Origin: Zavarzinella formosa DSM 19928
GTDB taxonomy: Bacteria > Planctomycetota > Planctomycetia > Gemmatales > Gemmataceae
DNA length: 36,623 bases
Assembly: GCF_000255705.1 (NCBI RefSeq)
Contig: NZ_JH636439.1
Span: 2,086,629 to 2,123,251 of the forward strand
Direction of reading: 5' to 3'
Position numbers and translations under genes: made by a program
Shown: piece after piece, positions 7,404 through 14,744 of the stretch
How positions within the stretch are numbered: the first letter of the stretch is position 1
Layout: each line of letters starts with the position of its first letter
The notes under the pieces: model-generated
Told to the model about the DNA's origin: nothing
What the model saw: the letters and a program-made list of their open reading frames with translations, nothing else
Database searches by the model: none

Positions 7404-8233
7404 CCAAAACATCGAACAACTTTTCCGGCATCCCGTTGGCGTGGCAGGATATTGTCACCGCACCGAAGGACGGGACGACTATCTTTGTTTGGACCGGCAA
7501 AGACGAGTTTCCCAATCGCTACGAAGCGTCATGGCGAGAGCCGACGGATAGCGAATATTGGGTGAGCGGGAGCGACGAGCCAAATCCCGAAAACCAAACC
7601 TTTGGCCCAGAGGCAGGCTGGTTTTGCGACGAATTTACGACTTGGAAACTCGACGGAATCGCATTTCCCACCCACTGGATGCCTTTGCCTCTCCCCCCAT
7701 CCGAGCAGCCCGACAGCGAAAGCGCAAGCGAACCCGCTTTTGAATCATTCATGAACGCCGTGCATGAATATGGCCCGACTGGTTTGGGCTATCGTAAGGC
7801 GTTGATGAAATACGATGAAGCCAAGAGTCGGGCCAGGCAGACCGACAGGGAGGGATTGGATGAAGAAAAACTGCTTGTCCGTCTCCGTAACGCTGCCTTT
7901 GACTGCTATCGGTCAGAAGATCGATGCGGCGAAGACGGGTTGGATTATGAAGCGGCAAGCCGTCAATTCCTTGAGATTATTCGTCCTTGTCTCCGCATCC
8001 CCGCATCATCAGTCATGGAGGTATTGGATAACGCAGTGGACGTAATGCGGCAGACTCAAGCAATTTTGGAGCATCTTCACCCGCTGGTTAAAGCGGCTGG
8101 TGTTCCTCCAATGGCTCGAAAGATCGGCATAATGTCCAGCATTGCCACGTCCGGCGCACATAAGGTTAAATTCATCCTGCCGCGTATTGAAGCAGCCATC
8201 GCAGCAATCGGGAAGCAGATGGAGAGTGCATGA
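7400..8233 (+). CDS. Phage-like protein with N-terminal DUF551-like domain
   Basis: 277 residues. The N-terminal 100 residues carry WQDIVTAPKDGTTIFVW, two further Trp-rich strands, and THWMPLPLPP. This is the pattern of DUF551-type domains, which are common in phages and plasmids and of unknown activity. A disordered Ser/Glu linker follows, then a helical C-terminal region (about 115-277) with three Cys residues. That region is not recognised and may be a second domain fused on. It is coupled to both neighbours by ATGA overlaps. Confidence 0.65.
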   Translation: MTKTSNNFSGIPLAWQDIVTAPKDGTTIFVWTGKDEFPNRYEASWREPTDSEYWVSGSDEPNPENQTFGPEAGWFCDEFTTWKLDGIAFPTHWMPLPLPPSEQPDSESASEPAFESFMNAVHEYGPTGLGYRKALMKYDEAKSRARQTDREGLDEEKLLVRLRNAAFDCYRSEDRCGEDGLDYEAASRQFLEIIRPCLRIPASSVMEVLDNAVDVMRQTQAILEHLHPLVKAAGVPPMARKIGIMSSIATSGAHKVKFILPRIEAAIAAIGKQMESA

Positions 8234-8466
8234 CCGACTTATTCCGCTATCCCCTCTCTGCTTCCGATTATCTTGACATCAGTGGTTTTGATGGGCGTGG
8301 CAGTGTGGCGGGACTTGTGAGTGATGACGGCAAAATAGTCATGAGCTACGAAGCCGGATTCTCCTTTGAGCAGGCCAAGCGTGTTGCCAGTTATTTGAAT
8401 GGCAAAAGGCCGCCAGCAAGTCAAAACACGGTGGCAGCACTCAAATCGTTCAAAAAGATCCCATGA
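8230..8466 (+). CDS. Hypothetical phage-like protein, 78 residues
   Basis: MTDLFRYPLSASDYLDISGF at the start, a beta-rich first half, then a helix (SFEQAKRVASYLNGK). ATGA overlap with the upstream gene. After its stop there are 43 bases before the GTG of the next gene. Confidence 0.6.
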   Translation: MTDLFRYPLSASDYLDISGFDGRGSVAGLVSDDGKIVMSYEAGFSFEQAKRVASYLNGKRPPASQNTVAALKSFKKIP

Positions 8467-8509
8467 CTCTCTCCCATGTCCAGCCGATTCATCTTTCAAG
8501 GAAGAAAAC

Positions 8510-8686
8510 GTGACCCAGTGGAAAATCGAGATTACGTTCGCGGAAGGGCTTGCGAGCTCCGACTGCCCTTGCATCCGAAAATACACGCTCAATGCCACAA
8601 CGTCGGTGGAGGTAATATCTGACAGGCGAATTCTCTCGGCCAACCTTGTCGAGGAACTTCGCACGACATTGGAGAGGGCGGGATGA
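8510..8686 (+). CDS. Small phage-like protein with GTG start
   Basis: 58 residues, beginning (GTG) TQWKIEITFAEGLASSDCPC and ending VEELRTTLERAG. The GTG was chosen because AAGGAAG lies just upstream and the previous gene stops at 8466; the longer frame from 8399 would overlap it heavily. Its stop overlaps the next ATG (ATGA). Function unknown. Confidence 0.55.
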   Translation: MTQWKIEITFAEGLASSDCPCIRKYTLNATTSVEVISDRRILSANLVEELRTTLERAG

Positions 8687-8793
8687 GCGTCACCCGATTG
8701 ATTCGTTGCTGCGGTTGCGGCGAGAAGGTGGAGGCAGGCTGCCCTCCTCGCCGCATGCGTCGAAGCGAAACGGAAGATGCAAGGCGCGCTTGA
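8683..8793 (+). CDS. Tiny Cys-rich protein (36 residues)
   Basis: MSVTRLIRCCGCGEKVEAGC followed by a basic Arg-rich tail. Four Cys (CC-x-C and a later C) suggest a half zinc knuckle. The ATGA overlap with the gene before it supports translation. It is the last gene of the train before the convergent channel-like gene. Confidence 0.5.
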   Translation: MSVTRLIRCCGCGEKVEAGCPPRRMRRSETEDARRA

Positions 8794-8804
8794 TGCAGCC
8801 TGAG

Positions 8805-9896
8805 CTATTGTTGAGGCAGGTTGGGATCATGAGGCGGGTTGTTCGCTGACGCCTGAGTGGTCGCCAATGCTGCATTGTCTCTGGCAATTTGGTCGGCAAA
8901 GTACGAATCAAGCCACTCCTTAAATTGAATGACCTTTTCTTTGAAGTTAGTGATCGTTTCTTGATTTAATCCCAAGCCGACAGAAAACATTGATATAAAC
9001 ATAGTCACCAGCATGACCGTGCACAGCAATTCGGAACAATAAATTATCTGTTCAAATGTCGAGAAGGTTTTTACATCAGGAATTGGAGAGGTAGTGAGTA
9101 CGCTAAAGCTGTAAAACAATGACCCCAAAAAGCCGCCTCCAAGACCTTCAAATGCGGAACTTTCCACTCTTTTGAAATTCCAATACATTGTTGCGAAATT
9201 GAAAATGCTGACTGTCAATAAAACAGCGAACACTGCCAAAAATCCATAAGCAACTGATGAATTTGCATGTCTATACATATAATCAAGCACAGTTGGAAAA
9301 TATTTTTTTGACAACTCTGAATTTTGCAGTGATTTTTTGATTTCAATATCATTCTTCTTCTTTGCCTCTGCGTCTTTTTTTAATTGCTCGCTAAGCAACT
9401 GCTGGGTTTTTACTAATATTATCACTATAAACTTCATGGCACTCACCGGCGAGACCGCCCAGCGAATAGCAGATGCAATGATTAATAAATTAAGCAATAT
9501 CGCAATTGATGTATGAATCACGACCAAAATAAGTTCTTGGCTGAAAAATACAAAGAAATCATTAAGCATTAGGATAAAAAAACAGATTCCTCCTGAAATC
9601 ACTCCGCTCAGAGATCGTATCGCTTTCGAAATCCAAAGTATCGGCGAATAAAGAATCTTTAAGCCCCAAATCAAAGCCAGGCATGGAAAGCCCATAGTGT
9701 AGCAACCATACCAAAAAAAACGCTTTCCTCCCAGAACTCTGGCGGTTAACACCAAGGACCACGGAACGAAGGCCAACAACAGGTATGGCGAAATAAAATC
9801 TGGGGCTTCTAACTTTAAAATCGCAAGTATCGGGAAAGCCCACAGGAACAAAACCGGAATTCTCCAGCACGCCCATTTATCAATTATTGCTCTCAC
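8805..9896 (-). CDS. Channel-like integral membrane protein with degenerate selectivity filter
   Basis: 363 residues. The N-terminal half has several membrane segments (about 12-30, 36-52, 60-82, 95-118, 122-145). A charged coiled coil (about 165-195, KKDAEAKKKNDIEIKKS) follows, then two membrane helices (about 215-237 and 287-308) around a re-entrant segment with LFYSFSVLTTSPIPDV. The helix-pore-helix layout resembles two-helix potassium channel (Ion_trans_2) domains, but the TVGYGD filter is replaced by TSPIPD. The gene is visibly AT-richer than its neighbours, a sign of separate transfer. It could be an abortive-infection-type membrane effector or a non-potassium channel; both are inference. 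Confidence 0.6.
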   Translation of the reverse strand: MRAIIDKWACWRIPVLFLWAFPILAILKLEAPDFISPYLLLAFVPWSLVLTARVLGGKRFFWYGCYTMGFPCLALIWGLKILYSPILWISKAIRSLSGVISGGICFFILMLNDFFVFFSQELILVVIHTSIAILLNLLIIASAIRWAVSPVSAMKFIVIILVKTQQLLSEQLKKDAEAKKKNDIEIKKSLQNSELSKKYFPTVLDYMYRHANSSVAYGFLAVFAVLLTVSIFNFATMYWNFKRVESSAFEGLGGGFLGSLFYSFSVLTTSPIPDVKTFSTFEQIIYCSELLCTVMLVTMFISMFSVGLGLNQETITNFKEKVIQFKEWLDSYFADQIARDNAALATTQASANNPPHDPNLPQQ

Positions 9897-10278
9897 TTTT
9901 TGCTTCCTCGTACTCCCGAAAGAGCTATCGATTGCGAAAATCTACCGAGCGGCATTCTATTGACGACAACCTGTTCGATTTTGCAATTTTCGAGCGGACC
10001 CATTGGCTATCCGCGTCTCGCCAGAGACAGGCCCGCTCATTTTTTGCTCATTCATAAAAGGAGTGGCGCTGCTCCCGCCGCCCGCAAGCCAAACACCGCT
10101 TCCGCTAGGTTCGCACCGCTCGCCATTCGGAAGTTCTTCGCTGGAGATGTGTCGATCTACAATTCAGCCACAGAGATGCTGCCACTCCCCCACCAGCCAG
10201 GCGACCACCAAACAGATTCTACAATATCCAAAAGTGCCTGATTCGGGCGCTTCCGACGATCCATCAAGGAGTTTGGAC
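9897..10278. other. Gene-free stretch with a relic
   Basis: About 380 bases with no intact gene. It contains the promoter region of the convergently arranged neighbours and a relic described separately at 10157-10215. No terminator hairpin with a T run is clear. Confidence 0.4.
10157..10215 (-). pseudogene. C-terminal relic of a paralogue of the 13409-13669 gene
   Basis: On the minus strand this stretch encodes VVAWLVGE and then, after a one-base shift in a G run, GSGSISVAEL and a stop. The C-terminus of the intact gene at 13409 reads LVAWLAGEFGSVTVSEL. The two share the DNA cagccaggcgacca. Only about 20 codons of the copy remain. Confidence 0.5.
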
Positions 10279-10662
10279 ATGAAGACAGTAATCTCGGCGG
10301 CTCTTTTATTCGGGCTGTGCAACCTCGCGGCGGCCGACGACAAGGTCGATCCGGCTGGGACATGGAAGTGCTCATACGCCATTGGCGAGATGAAGCGGGA
10401 GTCCACCCTGACCATCAAGAAGGACGGGGATAAGCTCGTCGGCACGATGGACTGGCCGGATCAGAAGGGGGCGAAACTCAAGGACGTGACGCTGAAAGAC
10501 GGGGAGTTGTCGTTCACCGCCGAACGGGAGCTGAAAGATATGAAGCTCGCAGTCACGTACAAACTGAAGGTCGAGAAGGACTCGCTCAAGGGGAAGGGCG
10601 AGGTGGACGCCGGGGGCGAGAAGCGGGCGTTCGACATCGAGGGAAAGCGGGAGACGAAGTAA
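10279..10662 (+). CDS. Secreted lipocalin-like planctomycete protein
   Basis: 127 residues with a signal peptide (MKTVISAALLFGLCNLAAA, cleavage near residue 19) and then repeated beta strands rich in Lys and Asp (DPAGTWKCSY, LTIKKDGDKLVGTMDW, LKDVTLKDGELSFT). Such small exported beta-barrel-like proteins of unknown role are abundant in Gemmatales genomes. AAGGAG precedes the ATG. The frame extending upstream to 10003 is not supported. A related but longer protein lies at 19907-20476. Confidence 0.75.
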   Translation: MKTVISAALLFGLCNLAAADDKVDPAGTWKCSYAIGEMKRESTLTIKKDGDKLVGTMDWPDQKGAKLKDVTLKDGELSFTAERELKDMKLAVTYKLKVEKDSLKGKGEVDAGGEKRAFDIEGKRETK

Positions 10663-10727
10663 TGTCGGGGTGACTGCCTGGCTAAGTCGGGCGTCGCTCT
10701 CTCGCCAGTCATAACTTTGGACCGGCC

Positions 10728-11672
10728 TCACTCGTCTCTCGGAATGAAGCCGGGAATGCCGGTCTTCACAACGCCATTAAACCGGACTCGCGTCTTGACG
10801 CCTTCGCTGATCTCCCGGACGGCGTCTTCGGGCAGGGCGGACACTTCAAAGTTCTCCTTGATCCGACCGGGGGTCTTCGAGGTGGTCAGAAGGGCCGTAC
10901 CACGCTGGATCGCCCAGGCGAGCAACACTTGGGCCGGGGTCTTGCCGACTCGTTTGGCGATGGAGACGACAACAGGATCTTCTAGCAAATTGGGATTGCT
11001 GCTGTGCCCCAGCGCCGCGAACGCCTGAAACACGATGCCGTTCTTTTTGCAATAGTCCACAAGCTCCCATTCCGGGAGATACGGATGGGATTCGACGTGA
11101 ACAACCGCAGGCTTGATCCTCGCCGCCTCAAATATCACTTTTACCTGATCCATATTGACGTCAGATATTCCAATTGCCCTGCACCTGCCCTCGTCCGCCA
11201 AACTCTCAAGCGCTCTCCACGTATCCAGCAGCGTCACCCCTTTGTCGTAAATCACGTTGCCGTTCGCATCCCTGGGGTCTTGCTCGTCACCAGGTTGGAA
11301 GGCAAAGGGGGTGTGGATGAGATAAAGATCGACGTAGCTGAGCTGGAGTTTCTTGAGACTGGCCTCGAACGCGGGTTTGACGCGCTCAGGACGATGATTG
11401 TTATTCCAGAGCTTCGTGGCGACAAACACATCCTCCCGTTTGATCTTCCCCGCCTGGAAGACCTCCCGCATCGCTTCGCCGACCTCTTTTTCATTTCGGT
11501 AACGTTCCGAAGCGTCGAGTTGACGAAACCCCGCCTCCAGCGCAGCCTTGGTCGCGGTTCTGGTTGCCACGGGGTCGGGAATCAATGTGCCAAAGCCGAG
11601 GGCGGGGATTGCTCCGGAGCCGTTGTTGAGGGTTAGCTTCGCATAACGAAGGTCGTCGGGCTCTGCCATCAT
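10728..11672 (-). CDS. Aldo/keto reductase
   Basis: 314 residues forming one complete AKR TIM barrel. The catalytic tetrad is visible: D53 (QLDASERY), Y58, K87 (ATKLW) and H120 (LIHTPF). The NADPH-binding C-terminal part has LLTTSKTPGRIKENFEV. It reduces aldehydes and ketones with NADPH in the cytoplasm; the natural substrate cannot be told. It heads a minus-strand cluster with a cupin and a medium-chain dehydrogenase, but gaps of about 80 and 23 bases leave operon structure open. Confidence 0.92.
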   Translation of the reverse strand: MMAEPDDLRYAKLTLNNGSGAIPALGFGTLIPDPVATRTATKAALEAGFRQLDASERYRNEKEVGEAMREVFQAGKIKREDVFVATKLWNNNHRPERVKPAFEASLKKLQLSYVDLYLIHTPFAFQPGDEQDPRDANGNVIYDKGVTLLDTWRALESLADEGRCRAIGISDVNMDQVKVIFEAARIKPAVVHVESHPYLPEWELVDYCKKNGIVFQAFAALGHSSNPNLLEDPVVVSIAKRVGKTPAQVLLAWAIQRGTALLTTSKTPGRIKENFEVSALPEDAVREISEGVKTRVRFNGVVKTGIPGFIPRDE

Positions 11673-11750
11673 TTCGCTCCTTGGATGTTTCTCAAACGGA
11701 CTTCTGCCCGCGACGGCCGCAAGGAGAGAATCCTCATGTGTGCGGAATCG

Positions 11751-12170
11751 TTACTTTTTCTCGGGAACTGAAATCTGCTTGGCATCTTTCGGGTGCAAAA
11801 TCGTCGCCAGCACCCTGGTCTTGACCTTCCCTGGATTCATGGCCACGCGGTGGACGCACCCGGACGGCTCGTAAAAGGTCTCTCCGGCCTTCAGTGTCTT
11901 CGCGGGTTCGTCGTTGATGGCATGTTCGTACTCGCCTTCCAGGACGTAGCCGAACACGGGGCCGGGGTGGCGGTGCGGCATGCTCTCCTGCCCCGGTTCC
12001 AAGGTCACCTCCACCACCGTCGCCTTCGACTCCTTGCCGTCGATCTTCTCGGCGATGTCCGTTATGGACACGATCTTCCGTTTCACCTCGTTCTTCGCTT
12101 CGTCGCAGAGCGCGAGGCTGCCGACGCCAATTCCGAATCCGGTCGCGAGTACCAAAAGCATGCGGGCCAT
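11751..12170 (-). CDS. Exported cupin-domain protein
   Basis: 139 residues. A signal peptide (MARMLLVLATGFGIGVGSLA) is followed by a single small cupin barrel. Metal ligands are visible in MPHRHPGPVFGYVLEGEYE (two His and a Glu) and in the second motif GCVHRVAMNPG. Such proteins often protect against oxidants or bind small anions. The specific role is unknown. It lies between the aldo/keto reductase and the dehydrogenase. Confidence 0.85.
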   Translation of the reverse strand: MARMLLVLATGFGIGVGSLALCDEAKNEVKRKIVSITDIAEKIDGKESKATVVEVTLEPGQESMPHRHPGPVFGYVLEGEYEHAINDEPAKTLKAGETFYEPSGCVHRVAMNPGKVKTRVLATILHPKDAKQISVPEKK

Positions 12171-12193
12171 GTCAACTCCTTGATGGGGTAACG

Positions 12194-13087
12194 TCAGTCG
12201 ATCTGGAAAACAGCCTTCCCGTGCCGGGGCTTGTGCCCGTAAGCCGCCCGAGGGTCGCCGAGCGTGAAGCGGCCGTCAACGAAGGCGCGGAGCACATTGC
12301 GGTCAATCAGTCCCGCGACCTCGATCAATTGCCCGCGATCCGGCTCGACGATGAAGAACTCGGCGTTGCCGGGACGCTCCTCCCCGGCGGCAATGGTCAC
12401 CAGCCTGCCTTCGGGCTTCAGCACGTCGCGAGACCTGACCAGCGTCTCGCCGCCGACCGTGTCAAAAACAACATCGGCCTTGAGGACCACAAGCTCGAAC
12501 CTGCTCGCCCGGTAATCCACCACCTCGTCGGCGCCAAGGATGCGAACGAAGTCCAGGTTATGGGCGGATGCCGTCGCGGTCACGCGGGCGCCACGCCATC
12601 TGGCTATCTGAACGGCGAACAGGCCGACGCCGCCCGCGGCCCCGTGGATCAACACATGCTGGCCTGCCGAGAGGTTGCAACGCCCGATCAATCCCTGCCA
12701 GGCGGTGAGGGCGGAAATGGGAATGACTGCGGCGGTGGCGTGGTCAATCGTGACGGGTTTCGGCGCGATCCAAGCGGCGGGAGCGGTGCAAAACTCGGCC
12801 TGCGTCCCCTGGGAGTACCAGTCGTTCATTCCGTACACTTCGTCGCCGGGGGCAACGCCGCTGACATCCTCTCCAACGGAAATGATCTCGCCCGAGAACT
12901 CGTGGCCGGGAATCACCGGAAATGGCCGGGGCATGCCTTCGCGACCTTTTGTGGTCGGCGCCCAGAGTAACTCGGTTGGGGTGACGCCCGCTGCCCGGAC
13001 CCTTATAAGGACTTCACCGCGACGTGGTTCGGGCCGGGAGATGTCCAATGTCCCGAGACCCGCTTCACCAAGAGCCACCGCCTTCAT
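12194..13087 (-). CDS. Zinc-independent medium-chain dehydrogenase (quinone oxidoreductase-like)
   Basis: 297 residues from the ATG that follows ACGGAGG; the frame continues upstream to 13117 without a binding site. An N-terminal GroES-like domain (PEPRRGEVLIRVRAAGVTP, PGHEFSGEI) precedes the nucleotide-binding fold with HGAAGGVGLFAVQIA near residue 155. The zinc-ligand pattern of alcohol dehydrogenases is missing, so it belongs with the NADPH:quinone/enoyl reductases. It would reduce alkenals or quinones, in line with the neighbouring reductase as a carbonyl-detoxification set (inference). Confidence 0.92.
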   Translation of the reverse strand: MKAVALGEAGLGTLDISRPEPRRGEVLIRVRAAGVTPTELLWAPTTKGREGMPRPFPVIPGHEFSGEIISVGEDVSGVAPGDEVYGMNDWYSQGTQAEFCTAPAAWIAPKPVTIDHATAAVIPISALTAWQGLIGRCNLSAGQHVLIHGAAGGVGLFAVQIARWRGARVTATASAHNLDFVRILGADEVVDYRASRFELVVLKADVVFDTVGGETLVRSRDVLKPEGRLVTIAAGEERPGNAEFFIVEPDRGQLIEVAGLIDRNVLRAFVDGRFTLGDPRAAYGHKPRHGKAVFQID

Positions 13088-13165
13088 ACCCGCCTCCGTT
13101 TTGCGTGCGGATGACATTGTAGGTTTGTTCCGTCCGCCTCGCCCGGTTCTGAGTGGTCGGATTCA

Positions 13166-13345
13166 TTACTTTTTCAATGCGGGTCCGGTGTCTTCTCCGG
13201 GAGTTGGTCCTGTGCGTTGCCGCTCAATCCACTCATCGCTGGACAGGTTCTCAAACGGCGAACTGTCCGCATCCTCCAGATGCGTCGTCGATGTGACACG
13301 GGTGAGGGCCGTAGAGTAGTTGGGCTTCAACTTCCGGCCGGTCAT
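13166..13345 (-). CDS. Possible small acidic protein (59 residues)
   Basis: Reads MTGRKLKPNYSTALTRVTS, then an acidic stretch with FENLSSDEWIERQR and a proline-rich tail. The codon pattern is GC-rich at third positions like real genes nearby, but the binding site is weak. An alternative shorter frame from 13359 stops early. It is upstream of the dehydrogenase on the same strand. Confidence 0.35.
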   Translation of the reverse strand: MTGRKLKPNYSTALTRVTSTTHLEDADSSPFENLSSDEWIERQRTGPTPGEDTGPALKK

Positions 13346-13408
13346 CGTCGGGCTTCATGTTAACTTCCTTTGTTTTGGGCGAGGGAATGCCGGCAAACCG
13401 GATGCCGG

Positions 13409-13669
13409 TCAAAGCTCTGACACGGTCACGCTTCCAAATTCTCCGGCCAGCCAGGCGACCAGTAACCCGAGCAGCGTGCCTGTGCGGGCGTAGTCGCAGA
13501 AATACACGCCTAATGGATTAAGGGACAATGAGGCAGACGGCCATCCACTGCCGAATGGGCCGACGTTGAAACCCTCTTCAGTCTCTTGGAGTTCGGGCAG
13601 GCGGCGGATGAGAGGAAGGATGCGTGCGGGGTCGGGTGGATCTACCTGGAGGGTGTATTCGATTCCCAT
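13409..13669 (-). CDS. Hypothetical planctomycete protein, 86 residues
   Basis: Starts MGIEYTLQVDPPDPARILPL with AGGAG six bases upstream; the frame continuing to 13837 is upstream read-through. It has mixed alpha/beta composition and ends LVAWLAGEFGSVTVSEL. A decayed copy of its C-terminus lies at 10157. Function unknown. Confidence 0.6.
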   Translation of the reverse strand: MGIEYTLQVDPPDPARILPLIRRLPELQETEEGFNVGPFGSGWPSASLSLNPLGVYFCDYARTGTLLGLLVAWLAGEFGSVTVSEL

Positions 13670-13803
13670 TGGCGACTCCTTGATTCTCCGGGTCGTTCTA
13701 TTTCTATTGCTCGTGCAATTTAGTTGTTGCGGCAGCAAACGGCTTGCGCTACGGTCGCCTGACGCAAGGGCAATGAAGCCCGGCGAACAGACGGAGGAAG
13801 GCG

Positions 13804-14073
13804 ATGGCTTTGAAGTGTGGTTGCACGCCAGACGCATCAGGTTTCGGATATTGCGGAGATTGCACTCGAAAGTTGCGAGAGCGAATCTGGCGAGAAATGA
13901 GTCCCGACAAAAAGAGGTACGACAGGCTCTTCGACCCTTCCGGCAGCAAAGAACTTGATGACTCAGTTTACGGTGAAAGCTGCTCGTGTCACATCCATCC
14001 TCCGTGCGGATATTGCGTCAACAAATCAGTGGAGGAAGCGGATGAAGAGCGAATCTTTGCAGCGAATTACTGA
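13804..14073 (+). CDS. Cys-rich phage-like small protein
   Basis: 89 residues with KCGCTP, YCGDC, SCSCHIHPPCGYC: nine Cys in three clusters, probably two zinc sites flanking a basic helix (RKLRERIWREM). AGGAAGG precedes the ATG. It restarts the phage-like gene train after the cargo block and overlaps the next gene by 32 bases. Function unknown. Confidence 0.6.
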   Translation: MALKCGCTPDASGFGYCGDCTRKLRERIWREMSPDKKRYDRLFDPSGSKELDDSVYGESCSCHIHPPCGYCVNKSVEEADEERIFAANY

Positions 14074-14251
14074 CTTCAAACGGCAAATGTTGAGAGACTT
14101 TCTTGCTCAATGCACCGAACCCCAAGTCAGCCTGTTCAACCAGATGTACGTCTCCGTTGAGGTGATTCCAGAGTCGAAGATGGACTGGGCGATTCAGCAA
14201 TGCGAGAGGACTGTCATCAAGAATCAGAAGAAGATGGCCGGAAGCGTATGA
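14042..14251 (+). CDS. Small helical phage-like protein
   Basis: 69 residues, MKSESLQRITDFKRQMLRDF at the start. GGAGGAAG lies directly upstream of this ATG, so the longer frame from 13955 is not used. The product is mostly helical and basic. Its stop overlaps the next start (ATGA). No family recognised. Confidence 0.55.
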   Translation: MKSESLQRITDFKRQMLRDFLAQCTEPQVSLFNQMYVSVEVIPESKMDWAIQQCERTVIKNQKKMAGSV

Positions 14252-14430
14252 CCCCCAACCAAATCGAAGATGATCTCATCCGCATCTACGGGGATAGGTT
14301 CCGAAGGCGATTTGCTCTTTACCTTGGAAGAAGTCCTGGGACAGTGACAAAGTGGTGGAAAGATAGGGATAAACCGCTTCCGGCAGTGGTGCATTGGCAG
14401 GTGAGACGACTGATTGGGGGGAAAGGGTGA
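14248..14430 (+). CDS. Small HTH-like DNA-binding protein
   Basis: 60 residues: MTPNQIEDDLIRIYGDRF, a turn, then LGRSPGTVTKWWKDRDK. The second helix and its flanks look like the recognition part of a helix-turn-helix, as in small phage regulators. It is coupled to the gene before it by ATGA. A role as a local regulator is inference. Confidence 0.55.
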   Translation: MTPNQIEDDLIRIYGDRFRRRFALYLGRSPGTVTKWWKDRDKPLPAVVHWQVRRLIGGKG

Positions 14431-14744
14431 GGGCGTTGCCTTCGGCCCGAGCCTCTACAGGGTTCGCTTCGCTACCGTCCCGTTGGGACCGGCTTCGCCG
14501 CCATTTCGAGTCTCTAACGCAAGAAGTAGGGGCTTTGCCCCTCCCGTCTCCAAGCCCCTCGCTATGCTCGCCTTCGGTTCCCGGCGGGTGTCCCCGGACT
14601 TCCTCCGCTGCACTCCGTGCAGGCCGGGTGATTCCCCTCCCGCCGGTCAGGGCTTTCCGACTCCCCCCCAATCTCGCCGATGGGCAAGAGGTATCCGGCG
14701 TTTCACGCTCGATACCTCGCTGATTAACCAAGGAAGGTTCGCCC
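14431..14744. repeat. Non-coding stretch dense in short hairpins
   Basis: About 310 bases between the HTH gene and the methyltransferase, with no believable gene although frames stay open on both strands. It holds many short self-complementary units: ggggctttgcccc, ggcttcgcc, gcactccgtgc and several ttcg-loop motifs. Such clusters are usually mobile palindromic repeats or structured leaders. They may also insulate the methyltransferase from upstream transcription. Confidence 0.45.

Noticed and set aside
11004-11636. 210-codon open frame opposite the aldo/keto reductase
   Set aside because: It lies entirely within a complete enzyme gene with all catalytic residues and has no recognisable pattern.
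12221-12970. 249-codon open frame opposite the dehydrogenase
   Set aside because: Shadow of a clearly identified gene; Gly/Arg-rich and without a domain.
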